64,000 nucleotides of DNA from Bacillota bacterium (GTDB taxonomy: Bacteria; Bacteroidota; Bacteroidia; Bacteroidales; Bacteroidaceae). The notes below the pieces were generated by a model, which saw nothing but the letters and a program-made list of their open reading frames with translations, ran no database searches and was not told the origin of the DNA. How positions within the stretch are numbered: position 1 is the first letter of the stretch; each line of letters begins with the position of its first letter. The position numbers were made by a program, and so were the translations under genes. Shown piece after piece: positions 24,592 through 35,168 of the stretch. The stretch is from the NCBI GenBank assembly GCA_023664625.1, contig JAMPFD010000007.1, positions 87,108 to 151,107 on the forward strand, in the 5' to 3' direction.

Positions 24592-26250
24592 TCATCCAAG
24601 CAGTTCTTTGGCTTGCAGTATTGCGGCCTCAGAAACAGACGAGCCGGAGAGCATCTGTGCTATCTCCTGCACACGCTCTTCCTGTGTGAGATGTGTCATC
24701 CGTGTCCGTGTGCCCTCTGCCGTCTCAGTTTTCTGCACACGGTAGTGCTCGCTTCCCATGGCGGCAATCTGCGGGAGGTGGGTGATGGAGATTACCTGTC
24801 TGCCGCAGTTCCCCATCTCTTTCATGATATGTGCCATGGCTTCCGCTATCTTTCCGGATACACCAGTGTCTATCTCGTCGAAGATAATGGTGGGCAGTGA
24901 TACGGCATTTGAAATCATGGCTTTCAGAGACAGCATCACGCGGGCAATCTCACCGCCGGAGGCAACCTGGCTTACAGGCTGTACGGCTGTGCTTGTGTTT
25001 GCACTGAACATGAAGGTCACGCTGTCTTTTCCTGAATGAGTGAGTCCGGTCTCTTTGATTTCCGTAAGGAACTGAACTTTCGGAATGCCAAGAGGTACAA
25101 GGCGCTTGTGCATCTCAGCCTCAACTGTTTTTGCCGCTTTCGTTCTTGTTGTGGTGAGTACGGCGGCACATTTTTCCGCTTTCTCCTTTGTCTCTTTGAC
25201 AATCTTTTCCTGTTCCATGACGGCCTCTTCACTATTGTCCATAAGCGAAAGACGCTTATTAAGCCTGTCGCGGATATTCATCAGCGACTTTATGTCACTG
25301 CAATGGTGCTTCTTTTCGAGAGTATACAGCAGATCAAGTCTTTCATTTATATGTTCCTGCTCCCGTGGGTCAAAGTCAATCTGGTCAAGCAGAGCTGACA
25401 ATTCGTCGGAGATATCTTTCAATTCTATATATCCTGATTCAAGCCTTTCCGCCACTTCCTGTGCGGAGGGGAAAAGAGATGCGATGGTGCCGATAGCATT
25501 GCTTGCCAGTTTCAGCTGCTGTATTGCACCGGCTGTATCACCGTTTAGTGCATCAGTGGCAGAATAGAGAGCTGACTTGATATCTTCCGAGTGGTTCATG
25601 CTTTCGGCAAGTTCCTCCAGTTCATCCTGCTCTTCAGCATTGGTGAGGTTTGCATCTTCAAGCTCTTGAAGCTGAAACCGCATGAAATCCTCCTGCTCAC
25701 GTCCTTCATTCATCTGCTTCCGCATTTCTGCAAGCCGTGTCTTTGCTTCGTTATATGCGGCAAAAGCCTTTTGGTATGCCGCAAGTTCCTTGTTGTTTCC
25801 TGCAATGATGTCCACTACGGAAAGTTGAAAGTCGGCATCACGTAGCAACAGGTTCTGATGTTGCGAGTGAATGTCAACGAGTCTTTCACCCAATTCCCGC
25901 AGTACCGTCAGTGATACTGGAGTGTCGTTGATGAAGGCGCGTGATTTCCCGGCTGCTGTAAGTTCCCTGCGCAGTATGCAGTCGGCCGCATCATAGTCAA
26001 GTTCGTTTCGCTCAAAGAATGGCTCCAGTCCGTAACCCGTAATGTTGAAGTGGGCCTCTATCACACAGCGTTGCGTACCGGCCTTTACCGACCTTGACTC
26101 TGCCCTGTGTCCGAGCAGCATGGAGAGTGCACCGAGGATGATGCTTTTTCCTGCACCTGTCTCTCCGGTAATGACGGAGAATCCGCGTTGGAAATCAATA
26201 TCCAGCGAGTCGATGAGTGTGAAGTTATTTATGGATAAGTTTGTTATCAT
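24592..26250 (-). CDS. recN: DNA repair protein RecN
   Basis: A 552-aa SMC-like ATPase acting in recombinational repair of double-strand breaks. The N-terminal Walker A is GETGAGKSIILGAL (about 28-41). A long coiled coil spans roughly 150-360 and is interrupted near the middle. The C-terminal half has the ABC signature region VASGGEIARVMLSLK, Walker B TIIFDEIDTGVSG and the H-loop ITHLPQIAAMG. Length matches the family. It lies 31 nt downstream of the DUF4835 gene in the dnaN-exonuclease-DUF4835-recN run, all on the minus strand. Confidence 0.97.
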   Translation of the reverse strand: MITNLSINNFTLIDSLDIDFQRGFSVITGETGAGKSIILGALSMLLGHRAESRSVKAGTQRCVIEAHFNITGYGLEPFFERNELDYDAADCILRRELTAAGKSRAFINDTPVSLTVLRELGERLVDIHSQHQNLLLRDADFQLSVVDIIAGNNKELAAYQKAFAAYNEAKTRLAEMRKQMNEGREQEDFMRFQLQELEDANLTNAEEQDELEELAESMNHSEDIKSALYSATDALNGDTAGAIQQLKLASNAIGTIASLFPSAQEVAERLESGYIELKDISDELSALLDQIDFDPREQEHINERLDLLYTLEKKHHCSDIKSLMNIRDRLNKRLSLMDNSEEAVMEQEKIVKETKEKAEKCAAVLTTTRTKAAKTVEAEMHKRLVPLGIPKVQFLTEIKETGLTHSGKDSVTFMFSANTSTAVQPVSQVASGGEIARVMLSLKAMISNAVSLPTIIFDEIDTGVSGKIAEAMAHIMKEMGNCGRQVISITHLPQIAAMGSEHYRVQKTETAEGTRTRMTHLTQEERVQEIAQMLSGSSVSEAAILQAKELLG

Positions 26251-26281
26251 AGAAGGCTTCTTCTTTTTATCTGGATAATGG

Positions 26282-27196
26282 TTATTGCTTTATTTTTTCC
26301 CATGTGCTGTTCAACGAGGCATTAATACCGAACAGTATGTCATAGACGGTCTCCTTCTCTTTCTGTGTGCCTTTGCCTTTATAGATGCTTGCGATCTCGT
26401 CTTTCTTAAAGTCTGTCCATATTTGCGGAAGCATGGAGAGCGGCTTGTTCTGATGTGCCTCACGCAGGAGTTTGATGGCAGAGGTTATCTCTGTTCTGCC
26501 GCGTTCTGCATTGTTGGCCATTTCGTCAAAGCCCTTTCTGTAGTAATTGTACTGGAACATTCGCAGTGGTTCCATTCCTCCGTCAAGATAATCATTTATT
26601 ATTGCGAAGCGGTTCCTGTCGTCCTCAAAAGATTTCCACCCCGGGAACTCAAGTGTCTGGGCATTATTGACGAGGTACATGCATTTTTGAAGGATCTCCT
26701 CACCTCCTTTTGGGGAGAATGTGTCAAGATCCATTCCTATAATAAGATAAGCGTAATACGCCATCAGTGCTGTCAGTTGGTTGTCTACATTCTCCTCGTT
26801 GAACTCCAGTTGGTCAAACTGCATATATTTGAATATGAAGTTCTGGTCGCTGTTGTTATAAAACGCCGTATTGTATGCCGAGTTGTAGACAGGTCTGTTT
26901 GCCTGGATTAATGCTGTGCATGTGAAAGTGCCAGCATCCTTCTCGTACTTCGTGCAGGTGATGTTGAGCGTACATTGTATGCGCTCGTTTTTCTGAAATT
27001 GCAGACTTGTCCATTGCTTTCCGTTCATAAAGTCCTCCATTGCCTGTTTCAAGTCATCGAATACAGAAGCGTCCGTGCCTTGTATCTGGGCATGGTTTAT
27101 ATTTACCTTCACCTGCAGTTCCTGTGCCGATGCATTGTGACCGGAGAGTGTGGAATACAGCAGGACAAGGAAAAGAATGGCAAGTCGTTGTCTCAT
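26282..27196 (-). CDS. DUF4835 family exported protein
   Basis: The 304-aa product has a signal peptide (MRQRLAILFLVLLYSTLSGH...ASA), so it acts outside the cytoplasm. The body contains the DUF4835 hallmarks as I remember them: ELQVKVNINHAQIQG at the start, MEDFMNGKQWT, the NRPVYNSAYNTAFYNN segment and YYAYLIIGMDLDTFSPKGG. Function is unknown. Its ATG overlaps the TGA of the upstream exonuclease by 4 nt (ATGA), so the two are translationally coupled, and recN follows 31 nt later. The Bacteroidota-specific family is commonly found in this recN neighbourhood. Confidence 0.88.
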   Translation of the reverse strand: MRQRLAILFLVLLYSTLSGHNASAQELQVKVNINHAQIQGTDASVFDDLKQAMEDFMNGKQWTSLQFQKNERIQCTLNITCTKYEKDAGTFTCTALIQANRPVYNSAYNTAFYNNSDQNFIFKYMQFDQLEFNEENVDNQLTALMAYYAYLIIGMDLDTFSPKGGEEILQKCMYLVNNAQTLEFPGWKSFEDDRNRFAIINDYLDGGMEPLRMFQYNYYRKGFDEMANNAERGRTEITSAIKLLREAHQNKPLSMLPQIWTDFKKDEIASIYKGKGTQKEKETVYDILFGINASLNSTWEKIKQ

Positions 27197-28029
27197 GATT
27201 GTTTGTTTTGATATTCCCTCAGTCTTATTCGGGTAAGCACTTGTTTTGTGTTAAGGGTGAAGTCGCCACCCATGACCCATGAAAAGTATCCCGGGTCACG
27301 CTTCATTGTGGCGGCAACAGACTGTCCTTTGTATTTTCCGAAGTTCCATACTTCAGTCCGCCTGATAATGCCGTTGGCATCAGGAACCTCAGCCCAGATT
27401 ATGCGTCCTGCGAAATCAACATTCTGCTGGTCATTGCAGAACTCGGCAATCTTGTCCATGTCGTTTTCCAGTTGTCGCTCTTCTTCTTCCTGTTTTCCGG
27501 GCGCATACATGTCTATCTGTCCTTGCAGTACAGCCCATGTTGCTGCTGTGTCCTGGTCAGCAAGATGAGCCTGGAAGTCCTCTTCCATCTTTCTGCCGCA
27601 ATAGAACTTATATGCCGCGGCAAGATTGCGGCGTTCCATTTTGCGGAAAATAATGCTTGCATCTATAAGGCGTGACTTTGAGAAATCGAAATCAATGCCA
27701 GCGCGTAGGAATTCCTCGGCAAGTAGAGGCACGTCAAACTTATTTGAATTGAATCCGGCTATGTCACATCCTTCGAACTCAGTCTCCAGTTGCGTGGCAA
27801 GTTGTTTGAAAGTTGGAGCGTCCTTTACCATGTCGTCAGTGATGCTTGTCAGCTGCTGCACCAGTTCCGGTATGGGCTGTTGTGGATTTACAAAGAGATT
27901 GACGGGCTTTTCTGTCCCGTCAATCTCAACTTTAATATATGATATCTGTATTATTCTGTCCTTAGCCAAATCAAGACCTGTTGTCTCAAGGTCAAAGATT
28001 ATCAGCGGACGTGTAAGATTCAGTCGCAT
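27193..28029 (-). CDS. DEDDh 3'-5' exonuclease (DnaQ/Exo X-like)
   Basis: A 278-aa nuclease. The frame is open from a TTG at 28074, but the ATG at 28029 (MRLNLTRPLIIFDLETTGLD) directly precedes the first exonuclease motif and is the better start. ExoI is FDLETTGL, ExoII lies around GFNSNKFDVPLLAEE, and ExoIII is the HLADQDTAAT segment (DEDDh type, with His then Asp). The C-terminal part (about 205-275, FGKYKGQSV...DPGYFSWV) is the small domain seen in exodeoxyribonuclease X-like proteins. It lies 97 nt downstream of dnaN and overlaps the DUF4835 gene by 4 nt. A proofreading or repair role is expected, but whether it serves Pol III cannot be said. Confidence 0.9.
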   Translation of the reverse strand: MRLNLTRPLIIFDLETTGLDLAKDRIIQISYIKVEIDGTEKPVNLFVNPQQPIPELVQQLTSITDDMVKDAPTFKQLATQLETEFEGCDIAGFNSNKFDVPLLAEEFLRAGIDFDFSKSRLIDASIIFRKMERRNLAAAYKFYCGRKMEEDFQAHLADQDTAATWAVLQGQIDMYAPGKQEEEERQLENDMDKIAEFCNDQQNVDFAGRIIWAEVPDANGIIRRTEVWNFGKYKGQSVAATMKRDPGYFSWVMGGDFTLNTKQVLTRIRLREYQNKQS

Positions 28030-28126
28030 TTCCTTTGTGTTTGTAGTATGGAATGAAACGTGACATGCAATCAAATATAAGACTGCCGGTATTCCATACT
28101 ATGCTTGTTTGTTGTTCCGTGTGGTC

Positions 28127-29251
28127 TTAATCGTTGAGGAGCATAGGCATGAGCAGCATGAGTATGTCCTCGTTCTCCGGCTGCTGTGCAGGGATAATTA
28201 GACCGGCACGTGCAGGGTCGGCAAGTTCCATAATTATCTCCTCACTGTCAAGGTTGTTGAGAACTTCTGTAAGTGTGGTTCCCTTGAAACCGATGTTCAT
28301 CGGAATGCCGTCATATTCACAGATGGATTCTTCCTTCGCACTTGTGGAGAAATCAATGTCTTCGGAACTGATTTCTATCTTTCCGCTTTCGATATGCAGG
28401 CGGACGAGCTGACTTGCATCGCTTGCGAAGGGAAGCACACGCTTTAGTGCTCCAAGAAGAACCTTACGGTCAATGGTCATTTTGTTGGAATTGTTCTGTG
28501 GGATTACGCTGGCATAATTTGGATAGCGTCCTTCGGTGAGGCGGCAGATAAGTGTACCGTCGGTATAAGAAATTTCCGCATTGCGGTTATCAAACTTGAT
28601 GACGACCTCGGAATCATCCTTTGCAAGTACGTTCCTGAGCAATGACGCAGGCTTCTTGGGAAGGATAAATGATGCCGGCTGGTCACTCTTTACTGTGAAA
28701 TTAAGGTTGCGTACAAGCTTGTGGCCGTCACTTGCTACGATGGCAAGGCTGTCAGGTTTGAGGTCAAAATATATGGCATTCATTACAGGGCGTAGCTCAT
28801 CCTGGGCTGTGGCGAACAGTGAACGTGCAATATTCTCCGCAATGATGCTGGATTGCATGGTAATCACAGTGGCATTATCCTGCATGGCGATAGTGCGCGG
28901 GTACTCGTCTGCAGACAGTGAAACGATGTTGTACATGCCGTTAAGGTAGACAATCTTGGTTTGCAAGGTATCGAGATTGACGTCTATGGTGACAGGTTGC
29001 TCTGCAAGCTCCTTCATGGCATCGAGTATGGTGCGGTTGGTGATACAGAAGGCTCCGTTGGTGTCGTGTTCGTCAAGGGCGATTTTGCTCTTCATCGTGT
29101 TCTCGCTGTCTGATGCTGTTATTGTCAGCACGCCGTCCTGAACCTCGAAAAGGAAACAGTCAAGAATCGGCATAGAGTTCTTGCTGTTGATGACTTTTGA
29201 AAGAGTATTCAGCCGACTGCTAAGTGTGGTGCTTGAAACTGTGAATCTCAT
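28127..29251 (-). CDS. dnaN: DNA polymerase III beta subunit (sliding clamp)
   Basis: The 374-aa sequence is the standard length for the clamp that tethers DNA polymerase III. It has three clamp repeats, beginning with MRFTVSSTTLSSRLNTLSKVI and SKNSMPILDCFLFEV. Later come ATAQDELRPVMNAIYFD and the C-terminal MLLMPMLLND, where partner clamp-binding motifs dock. It heads the minus-strand run exonuclease-DUF4835-recN-TPR protein and has its own promoter. It is divergent from the DUF3127 gene. dnaA is not adjacent, as is usual in Bacteroidales. Confidence 0.97.
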   Translation of the reverse strand: MRFTVSSTTLSSRLNTLSKVINSKNSMPILDCFLFEVQDGVLTITASDSENTMKSKIALDEHDTNGAFCITNRTILDAMKELAEQPVTIDVNLDTLQTKIVYLNGMYNIVSLSADEYPRTIAMQDNATVITMQSSIIAENIARSLFATAQDELRPVMNAIYFDLKPDSLAIVASDGHKLVRNLNFTVKSDQPASFILPKKPASLLRNVLAKDDSEVVIKFDNRNAEISYTDGTLICRLTEGRYPNYASVIPQNNSNKMTIDRKVLLGALKRVLPFASDASQLVRLHIESGKIEISSEDIDFSTSAKEESICEYDGIPMNIGFKGTTLTEVLNNLDSEEIIMELADPARAGLIIPAQQPENEDILMLLMPMLLND

Positions 29252-29298
29252 AATCGTATATTTGTTTTTTTAGTTGTTGTTTTCAGTTCTTCAAGGTA

Positions 29299-29330
29299 CA
29301 AATTTACGCATTTATTTATAATAAAACAAA
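29299..29330 (-). promoter_or_regulatory. dnaN promoter
   Basis: On the minus strand TTTG (29330-29327), a 20-nt spacer and TAAATTTG (29306-29299) fit the Bacteroidota consensus about 48 nt upstream of the dnaN ATG. Confidence 0.7.
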
Positions 29331-29446
29331 AAAACGATATTAAATTCCCTGCCTTTTAAAAATATTTTAGTAATTTCGCAAACGAATTCAGAAAATCTAA
29401 CTGAATATTTTAATAAAAGTACAAACAGATATAAGAAGAAGTTACA

Positions 29447-29845
29447 ATGGAATTACAAGGTAAAGTCATTTATGCTGCAGAAAAGCGTACGGGCGAGAAT
29501 GCTCGTGGCACATGGGCTGCACAGGATTTTGTTATAGAGACACATGACAGTTTTCCGCGCAAGATGGTATTCTCCGTGTTTGGCGAAGATAGGCTTCAGC
29601 GTTTCAATATACAGGTTGGTCAGGAGGTCAATGTATCTTTTGACATTGATGCCCGTGAGTATAATGGCCGCTGGTTTAATAGTATCCGTGCGTTTGATGT
29701 TCGTCAGATTGTGCCGAATTCTGCTCCTGTAGCTGGTGGCATGCCTCCGTTTGGTGAGCCGGCACCTGCAGCGCAAAGTGCTCAGGCAACGGATCCGTTC
29801 GCACAGCCTGCATCAAGCGACAGCACTGATGACCTCCCGTTCTAA
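29447..29845 (+). CDS. DUF3127 OB-fold protein with an SSB-like C-terminal tail
   Basis: The 132-aa product has an N-terminal DUF3127 domain (1-90; MELQGKVIYAAEKRTG, KMVFSVFGEDR, NGRWFNSIRAFDV), an OB-like fold proposed to bind nucleic acid. A Pro/Ala/Gln-rich linker (95-122) follows, and the end is SSDSTDDLPF. The linker plus Asp-Asp-Leu-Pro-Phe tip is the same design as single-stranded DNA-binding protein, whose acidic tip recruits repair and replication partners. I infer a nucleic-acid-bound protein that uses SSB-type partner docking. It is divergent from dnaN and followed by 279 nt without a gene. Confidence 0.85.
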   Translation: MELQGKVIYAAEKRTGENARGTWAAQDFVIETHDSFPRKMVFSVFGEDRLQRFNIQVGQEVNVSFDIDAREYNGRWFNSIRAFDVRQIVPNSAPVAGGMPPFGEPAPAAQSAQATDPFAQPASSDSTDDLPF

Positions 29846-30124
29846 ATAGGAAGTCTTATCGTTGCTTGAAAGTATCAAGGACAGGAAGTGAAGCATTGAA
29901 GTTTCGCAGGCTTACTTTAGGACGTTAGGGAAAGATTCGTTTTTGACAGATGATTATGTCGGATGGATAGACGGGTTGACGGGACGCACCTTGTGAAATG
30001 ACTGTTTTTGAATAATATTTAGCAAGGATATTCTGTCGGACGTTGTCTTTATAATCGTTGTTCACGAATCATAAGCCCGGGACTTTCAGCTTGCGAAAGT
30101 TGAATAAAGTATATAGATAGACAA

Positions 30125-31321
30125 ATGAGTTTGGTCTGGAAATTACTTCGTCAGCATATAAGCGTACCACAGTTTGCAGGATTTATTCTTGCCAATCTGT
30201 TCGGTATGCTTATTGTTTTGTTGGCCTATCAGTTCTATAATGACATCCTGCCTGTATTTACCCAGCAGGATTCGTTCATGAAGAGCGACTATCTCATAGT
30301 CTCCAAGAAAATAAGTGTGGCAACAACTGTCAGTGGTCATGCCAACACATTCTCGCTTTCTGAAATCAAAGATTTATGCGGACAGAAATTCGCGTCAAAT
30401 GTCGGACGCTTCTTTTCCGTGGAATACAAGGTTGAGGCTCAGATGGGCATTGAGGGACAGACACTTCTCAATTCAGAGATATTTCTCGAGTCTGTTCCTG
30501 ATGACTTCATAGATGTGCCGTTAAAAAACTGGAAATATGTTGCGGGTGACAGCATCGTACCTGTAATTCTGCCAAGAAGTTATATAAATATGTATAATTT
30601 CGGTTTTGCACAAAATCATTCCCTTCCGAAAATTTCTGATGGACTTGTCTCCATGATAGATTTCAATATTTTTGCGCGTTCCGACAAAGGAGTGAGAGAA
30701 TTCAAGGGGAAAGTCATAGGTTTTTCCAACCGTCTGAATACAATTCTTGTGCCTCATGCCTTTATAGAATGGAGTAACAGGGAGCTTGCCCCCAGCAAGG
30801 AGAGTGAGCCGAACCGTCTTTTGCTGGAAGTTGCTAATCCCGCTGACGAGACAATTACAGCATATCTTGACCGACATGGATATGAAGTAGAGACCGACAG
30901 ACTTGATGCAGAAAAGACGACATATTTTCTGCGTATGGTGGTAACGCTTGTCATGTTTGTCGGAGTGGTGATAAGTGTTCTGGCATTCTACATTCTACTC
31001 CTCTCTATTTATCTTCTTGTGCAGAAAAATACGGTCAAACTTGAGAATCTGCTCCTTATCGGTTATTCTCCAGTCCGTGTGGCAATACCTTACCAGTTGC
31101 TTACGGTAGGGCTTAATGCTGCAGTGCTTGTGGTGGCACTGTCTCTTCTTTATCTCATCAGAGGATATTATATGAATTTCATATACCAACTGTTTCCGGA
31201 ATTATCAGATACGAGTTTCACGCCGGCTGCGGTTCTTGGGATAGCCATTTGGGGATTTGCGTCCTTGCTCAACTATATTGTCATAAGAAGGAAGATTACA
31301 TTGATATGGAAAAGGAAATAA
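30125..31321 (+). CDS. FtsX/MacB-like ABC transporter permease subunit
   Basis: The 398-aa inner-membrane protein has the FtsX-like layout. One N-terminal membrane helix (about 17-39) is followed by a large periplasmic domain (about 45-270) and three C-terminal helices (about 275-305, 325-350 and 370-390). Between the helices is the conserved cytoplasmic turn LLLIGYSPVRVAIPYQ, where the ATPase partner couples. No ATPase gene is adjacent, so it must pair with one encoded elsewhere. The downstream methyltransferase gene starts inside its last codons (16-nt overlap), giving tight coupling of two apparently unrelated functions. Confidence 0.82.
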   Translation: MSLVWKLLRQHISVPQFAGFILANLFGMLIVLLAYQFYNDILPVFTQQDSFMKSDYLIVSKKISVATTVSGHANTFSLSEIKDLCGQKFASNVGRFFSVEYKVEAQMGIEGQTLLNSEIFLESVPDDFIDVPLKNWKYVAGDSIVPVILPRSYINMYNFGFAQNHSLPKISDGLVSMIDFNIFARSDKGVREFKGKVIGFSNRLNTILVPHAFIEWSNRELAPSKESEPNRLLLEVANPADETITAYLDRHGYEVETDRLDAEKTTYFLRMVVTLVMFVGVVISVLAFYILLLSIYLLVQKNTVKLENLLLIGYSPVRVAIPYQLLTVGLNAAVLVVALSLLYLIRGYYMNFIYQLFPELSDTSFTPAAVLGIAIWGFASLLNYIVIRRKITLIWKRK

Positions 31322-32118
31322 TAACATCTGCTCAGAATCCCAAAATAAAGCATCTTCTCTTGCTGCAACAGAAAAGTTCGGAACGCAGGAGATGCGGTCT
31401 TTTTGTTGTCGAGGGGCAGCGGGAACTGGCACATTGCCTTAATGCAGGATATGAGTTGGAGACATTGTTCTTCTGCCCGGATATTGCAGAGGAGGCAGGA
31501 TTGGATGCTTTTCTGCCGTCTCTTCCGCATCAGTCATCTGCACTGTCCTGCGTAAACATCAGCAGGGCATTATATGAGAAAGTGGCCTATCGTGGCAGTA
31601 CGGAAGGAGTGATAGCTGAAGTGAAATCAAGACACGCCACTCTTAAAGGGCTGTCTTTGCCTGATAATCCGCTGATCGTAGTCCTTGAAGGTGTGGAAAA
31701 ACCTGGTAATCTTGGTGCTGTCCTGCGCAGTGCCGATGCGGCAAAGGCCGATGCCGTGATTGTCTGCGACCCGCTGACGGATCTCTTCAATCCGAATCTT
31801 ATACGTTCTTCAATAGGGGCGGTGTTTACAGTACCGACTGTGGCATGCTCATCAGAGGAATGCATATCTTTTCTGAAAGACAAAAATATACAGATTCTTA
31901 CTGCGCAGCTACAGGACGCCAGTCTTTACTATGACACTCCGATGACTGGCGGCACGGCAATCGTCATGGGTACGGAGTCTACAGGACTTACCAATCAATG
32001 GCGTGAGGCAGCAGATGCGCATATTCGCATTCCAATGCTGGGCAAGCTTGACTCTCTCAATGTTTCAGTATCGGCGGCAATACTAATGTTTGAGGCTGTG
32101 AGGCAGAGGGCATGGTGA
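31306..32118 (+). CDS. TrmH/SpoU-family RNA 2'-O-methyltransferase
   Basis: The frame is open from 31249, but the ATG at 31306 (MEKEIITSAQNPKIKHL) gives the family's usual N-terminus and a 270-aa product. An N-terminal substrate-binding domain (1-95, FVVEGQREL) precedes the SPOUT knotted methyltransferase domain. Its motifs are motif 1 LEGVEKPGNLGAVLRSADA, motif 2 IVMGTESTGLT and motif 3 IPMLGKLDSLNVSVSAAILMFE. It methylates a ribose in rRNA or tRNA using SAM; the exact target is not evident. It overlaps the permease gene end by 16 nt and is followed by a strong terminator. Confidence 0.92.
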   Translation: MEKEIITSAQNPKIKHLLLLQQKSSERRRCGLFVVEGQRELAHCLNAGYELETLFFCPDIAEEAGLDAFLPSLPHQSSALSCVNISRALYEKVAYRGSTEGVIAEVKSRHATLKGLSLPDNPLIVVLEGVEKPGNLGAVLRSADAAKADAVIVCDPLTDLFNPNLIRSSIGAVFTVPTVACSSEECISFLKDKNIQILTAQLQDASLYYDTPMTGGTAIVMGTESTGLTNQWREAADAHIRIPMLGKLDSLNVSVSAAILMFEAVRQRAW

Positions 32119-32233
32119 TGTTCGGAACATGTCGTCGGCTTGTTGATGTATGTCTCTGCTCCTTATGGCAATTTCAGACTTTTTTATAAACGAATATAAG
32201 AACAATATCGGCAGTTTTGGCCGGCAAATTCAT

Positions 32234-32266
32234 AAAGCATAAGAGGACTTCGTCTTTTTATGCTTT
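32234..32266 (+). terminator. Terminator after the TrmH-type methyltransferase gene
   Basis: AAAGCATAAGAGGAC pairs over 15 positions (two G:U) with GTCTTTTTATGCTTT around a TTC loop, followed by TATTTTATT. Confidence 0.9.
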
Positions 32267-32499
32267 TATTTTATTGGATTTATGTATATATAGGTTATTC
32301 AATAAAATTGACGGATATGATATTTTGAATCTTTATGAATCTTGATCTTTCGAATTATCAGAGCTGTTCTTTTTGGAAAAAAGATGAAGCAGAGAATTTA
32401 GATTGATTTTGTTGGCTAACTTATTTTCACAATACGCAAGAATATAAAAAAAGTCGTAAAATAAGGAAATATTCTTTGCCTTTTGTTGTCAGATGATGA

Positions 32500-33996
<1,497 letters not shown>

Positions 33997-34018
33997 TGTT
34001 TTTGGAATTTCTGTGTGT

Positions 34019-34082
34019 GAAAAATCTTTCCCATGCAATTCAGTTGCCTGACAACGGATGACTCGCAGGGGAAAGATTTTTC
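34019..34082 (+). terminator. eno terminator
   Basis: GAAAAATCTTTCCC (34019-34032) pairs perfectly with GGGAAAGATTTTTC (34069-34082). The intervening 36 nt can fold further. It starts 22 nt after the eno stop. Confidence 0.8.
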
Positions 34083-34178
34083 TAAAATGATTAGGATGTA
34101 AGGAAAAGTAATTTAAGTTCCATGCTTGTAATTTTCAGAAAGGAAACTGAAGCTGAAGAGATTTTAAGGTGGATGCCA

Positions 34179-35060
34179 TGAAAGATATTCGCTATAATTG
34201 GGAGTACATGGCAATGCTTTATTCTTTTTTGTCTCCGGCTACTTGCTTCTGCGCGGATTAGATAGGTATGATGCTAATTTTGACAATTGGTTCAAGAAGC
34301 GTGTTCAACGGCTTTGGCCTGCAGTTTTTCTTTGGACTTTGGCGGCTTCTGCATTATGGAATGATACTTTAAGCTGGCAAAAAATCATTATTGCCCCAGA
34401 ATATTGGTTCCTGCAGTGTATCGTTGTATATTATGCGATATATTATTTCGCAGGAAGAAGGATGCTGAAATTTATAGGGGGGGGAGAGCATGTCTCATGG
34501 TAGCCGTATTTGTCTCTGTCGTCACGGCTTTTCTGATGCTGAAGTCGGAAGGCTCCGTCTTTCATTCATCATGGCATTATGTATGTCATTTCAGTGTTAT
34601 GGTCATGGGTGGCATGGCGTATATGCACAAGGGAATGAATAATCGTCCCTTTTGGGATATGGTATTGCTTGCGGTCTCGTTCGTGGCATATTTTGCCATT
34701 ATGGCAATAGGCAAGGGACAGGCGGACTGGAGGTATTATGCACAAATACTTGCCCTCCTGCCATTACACTCTTTTTGCTGGTTCGCTTATAAGGTATGCT
34801 CTTATGGCTGGTGTGACAAGGTTTTTGTGTCAAGAGTGTTCCGGTGGCCTTTTGTCGTGGTCTCAAGTCTTACATTGGAGATTTATATAGTCCAGTTTCA
34901 TATTATTTCTGCCAGGTTTAATTCTATGTTCCCCTTAAGCCTGATTATAGTTTTTGCCTTGATTTGCCTGGCGGCTTACTTATTGAGAGTGGCGGTGAAT
35001 ATCTTTATCCAGTTTATGGGAAGAGAGAATTGGAGATGGAGTGATGTCATGCACTTATGA
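34179..35060 (+). pseudogene. Decayed acyltransferase-3 family membrane protein
   Basis: Two frames together encode most of an acyltransferase-3 (O-acetyltransferase-like) membrane protein. The first (34198-34503) carries GNALFFFVSGYLLLRG and KKRVQRLWPAVFLWTL, typical of the family's second and third helices. The second (about 34485-35060) carries the later helices. They are separated by a frameshift at a run of eight G (34477-34484); nine or six G would join them. The first helix with the family's active-site His is also missing: an ATG at 34179 opens MKDIRYNW in another frame and the sequence then jumps into the middle of the protein. With two independent lesions I call it a pseudogene rather than a phase-variable gene. 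Confidence 0.8.
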
Positions 35061-35168
35061 TAACTCTTTTCACTTGGAATGATTGATTCGTTTCACTCAT
35101 GGAAGTTGGCATGGAATTTGTTGTATGCTGTTATGAAAATATAATGACAAACAAATCAATCAATAATT

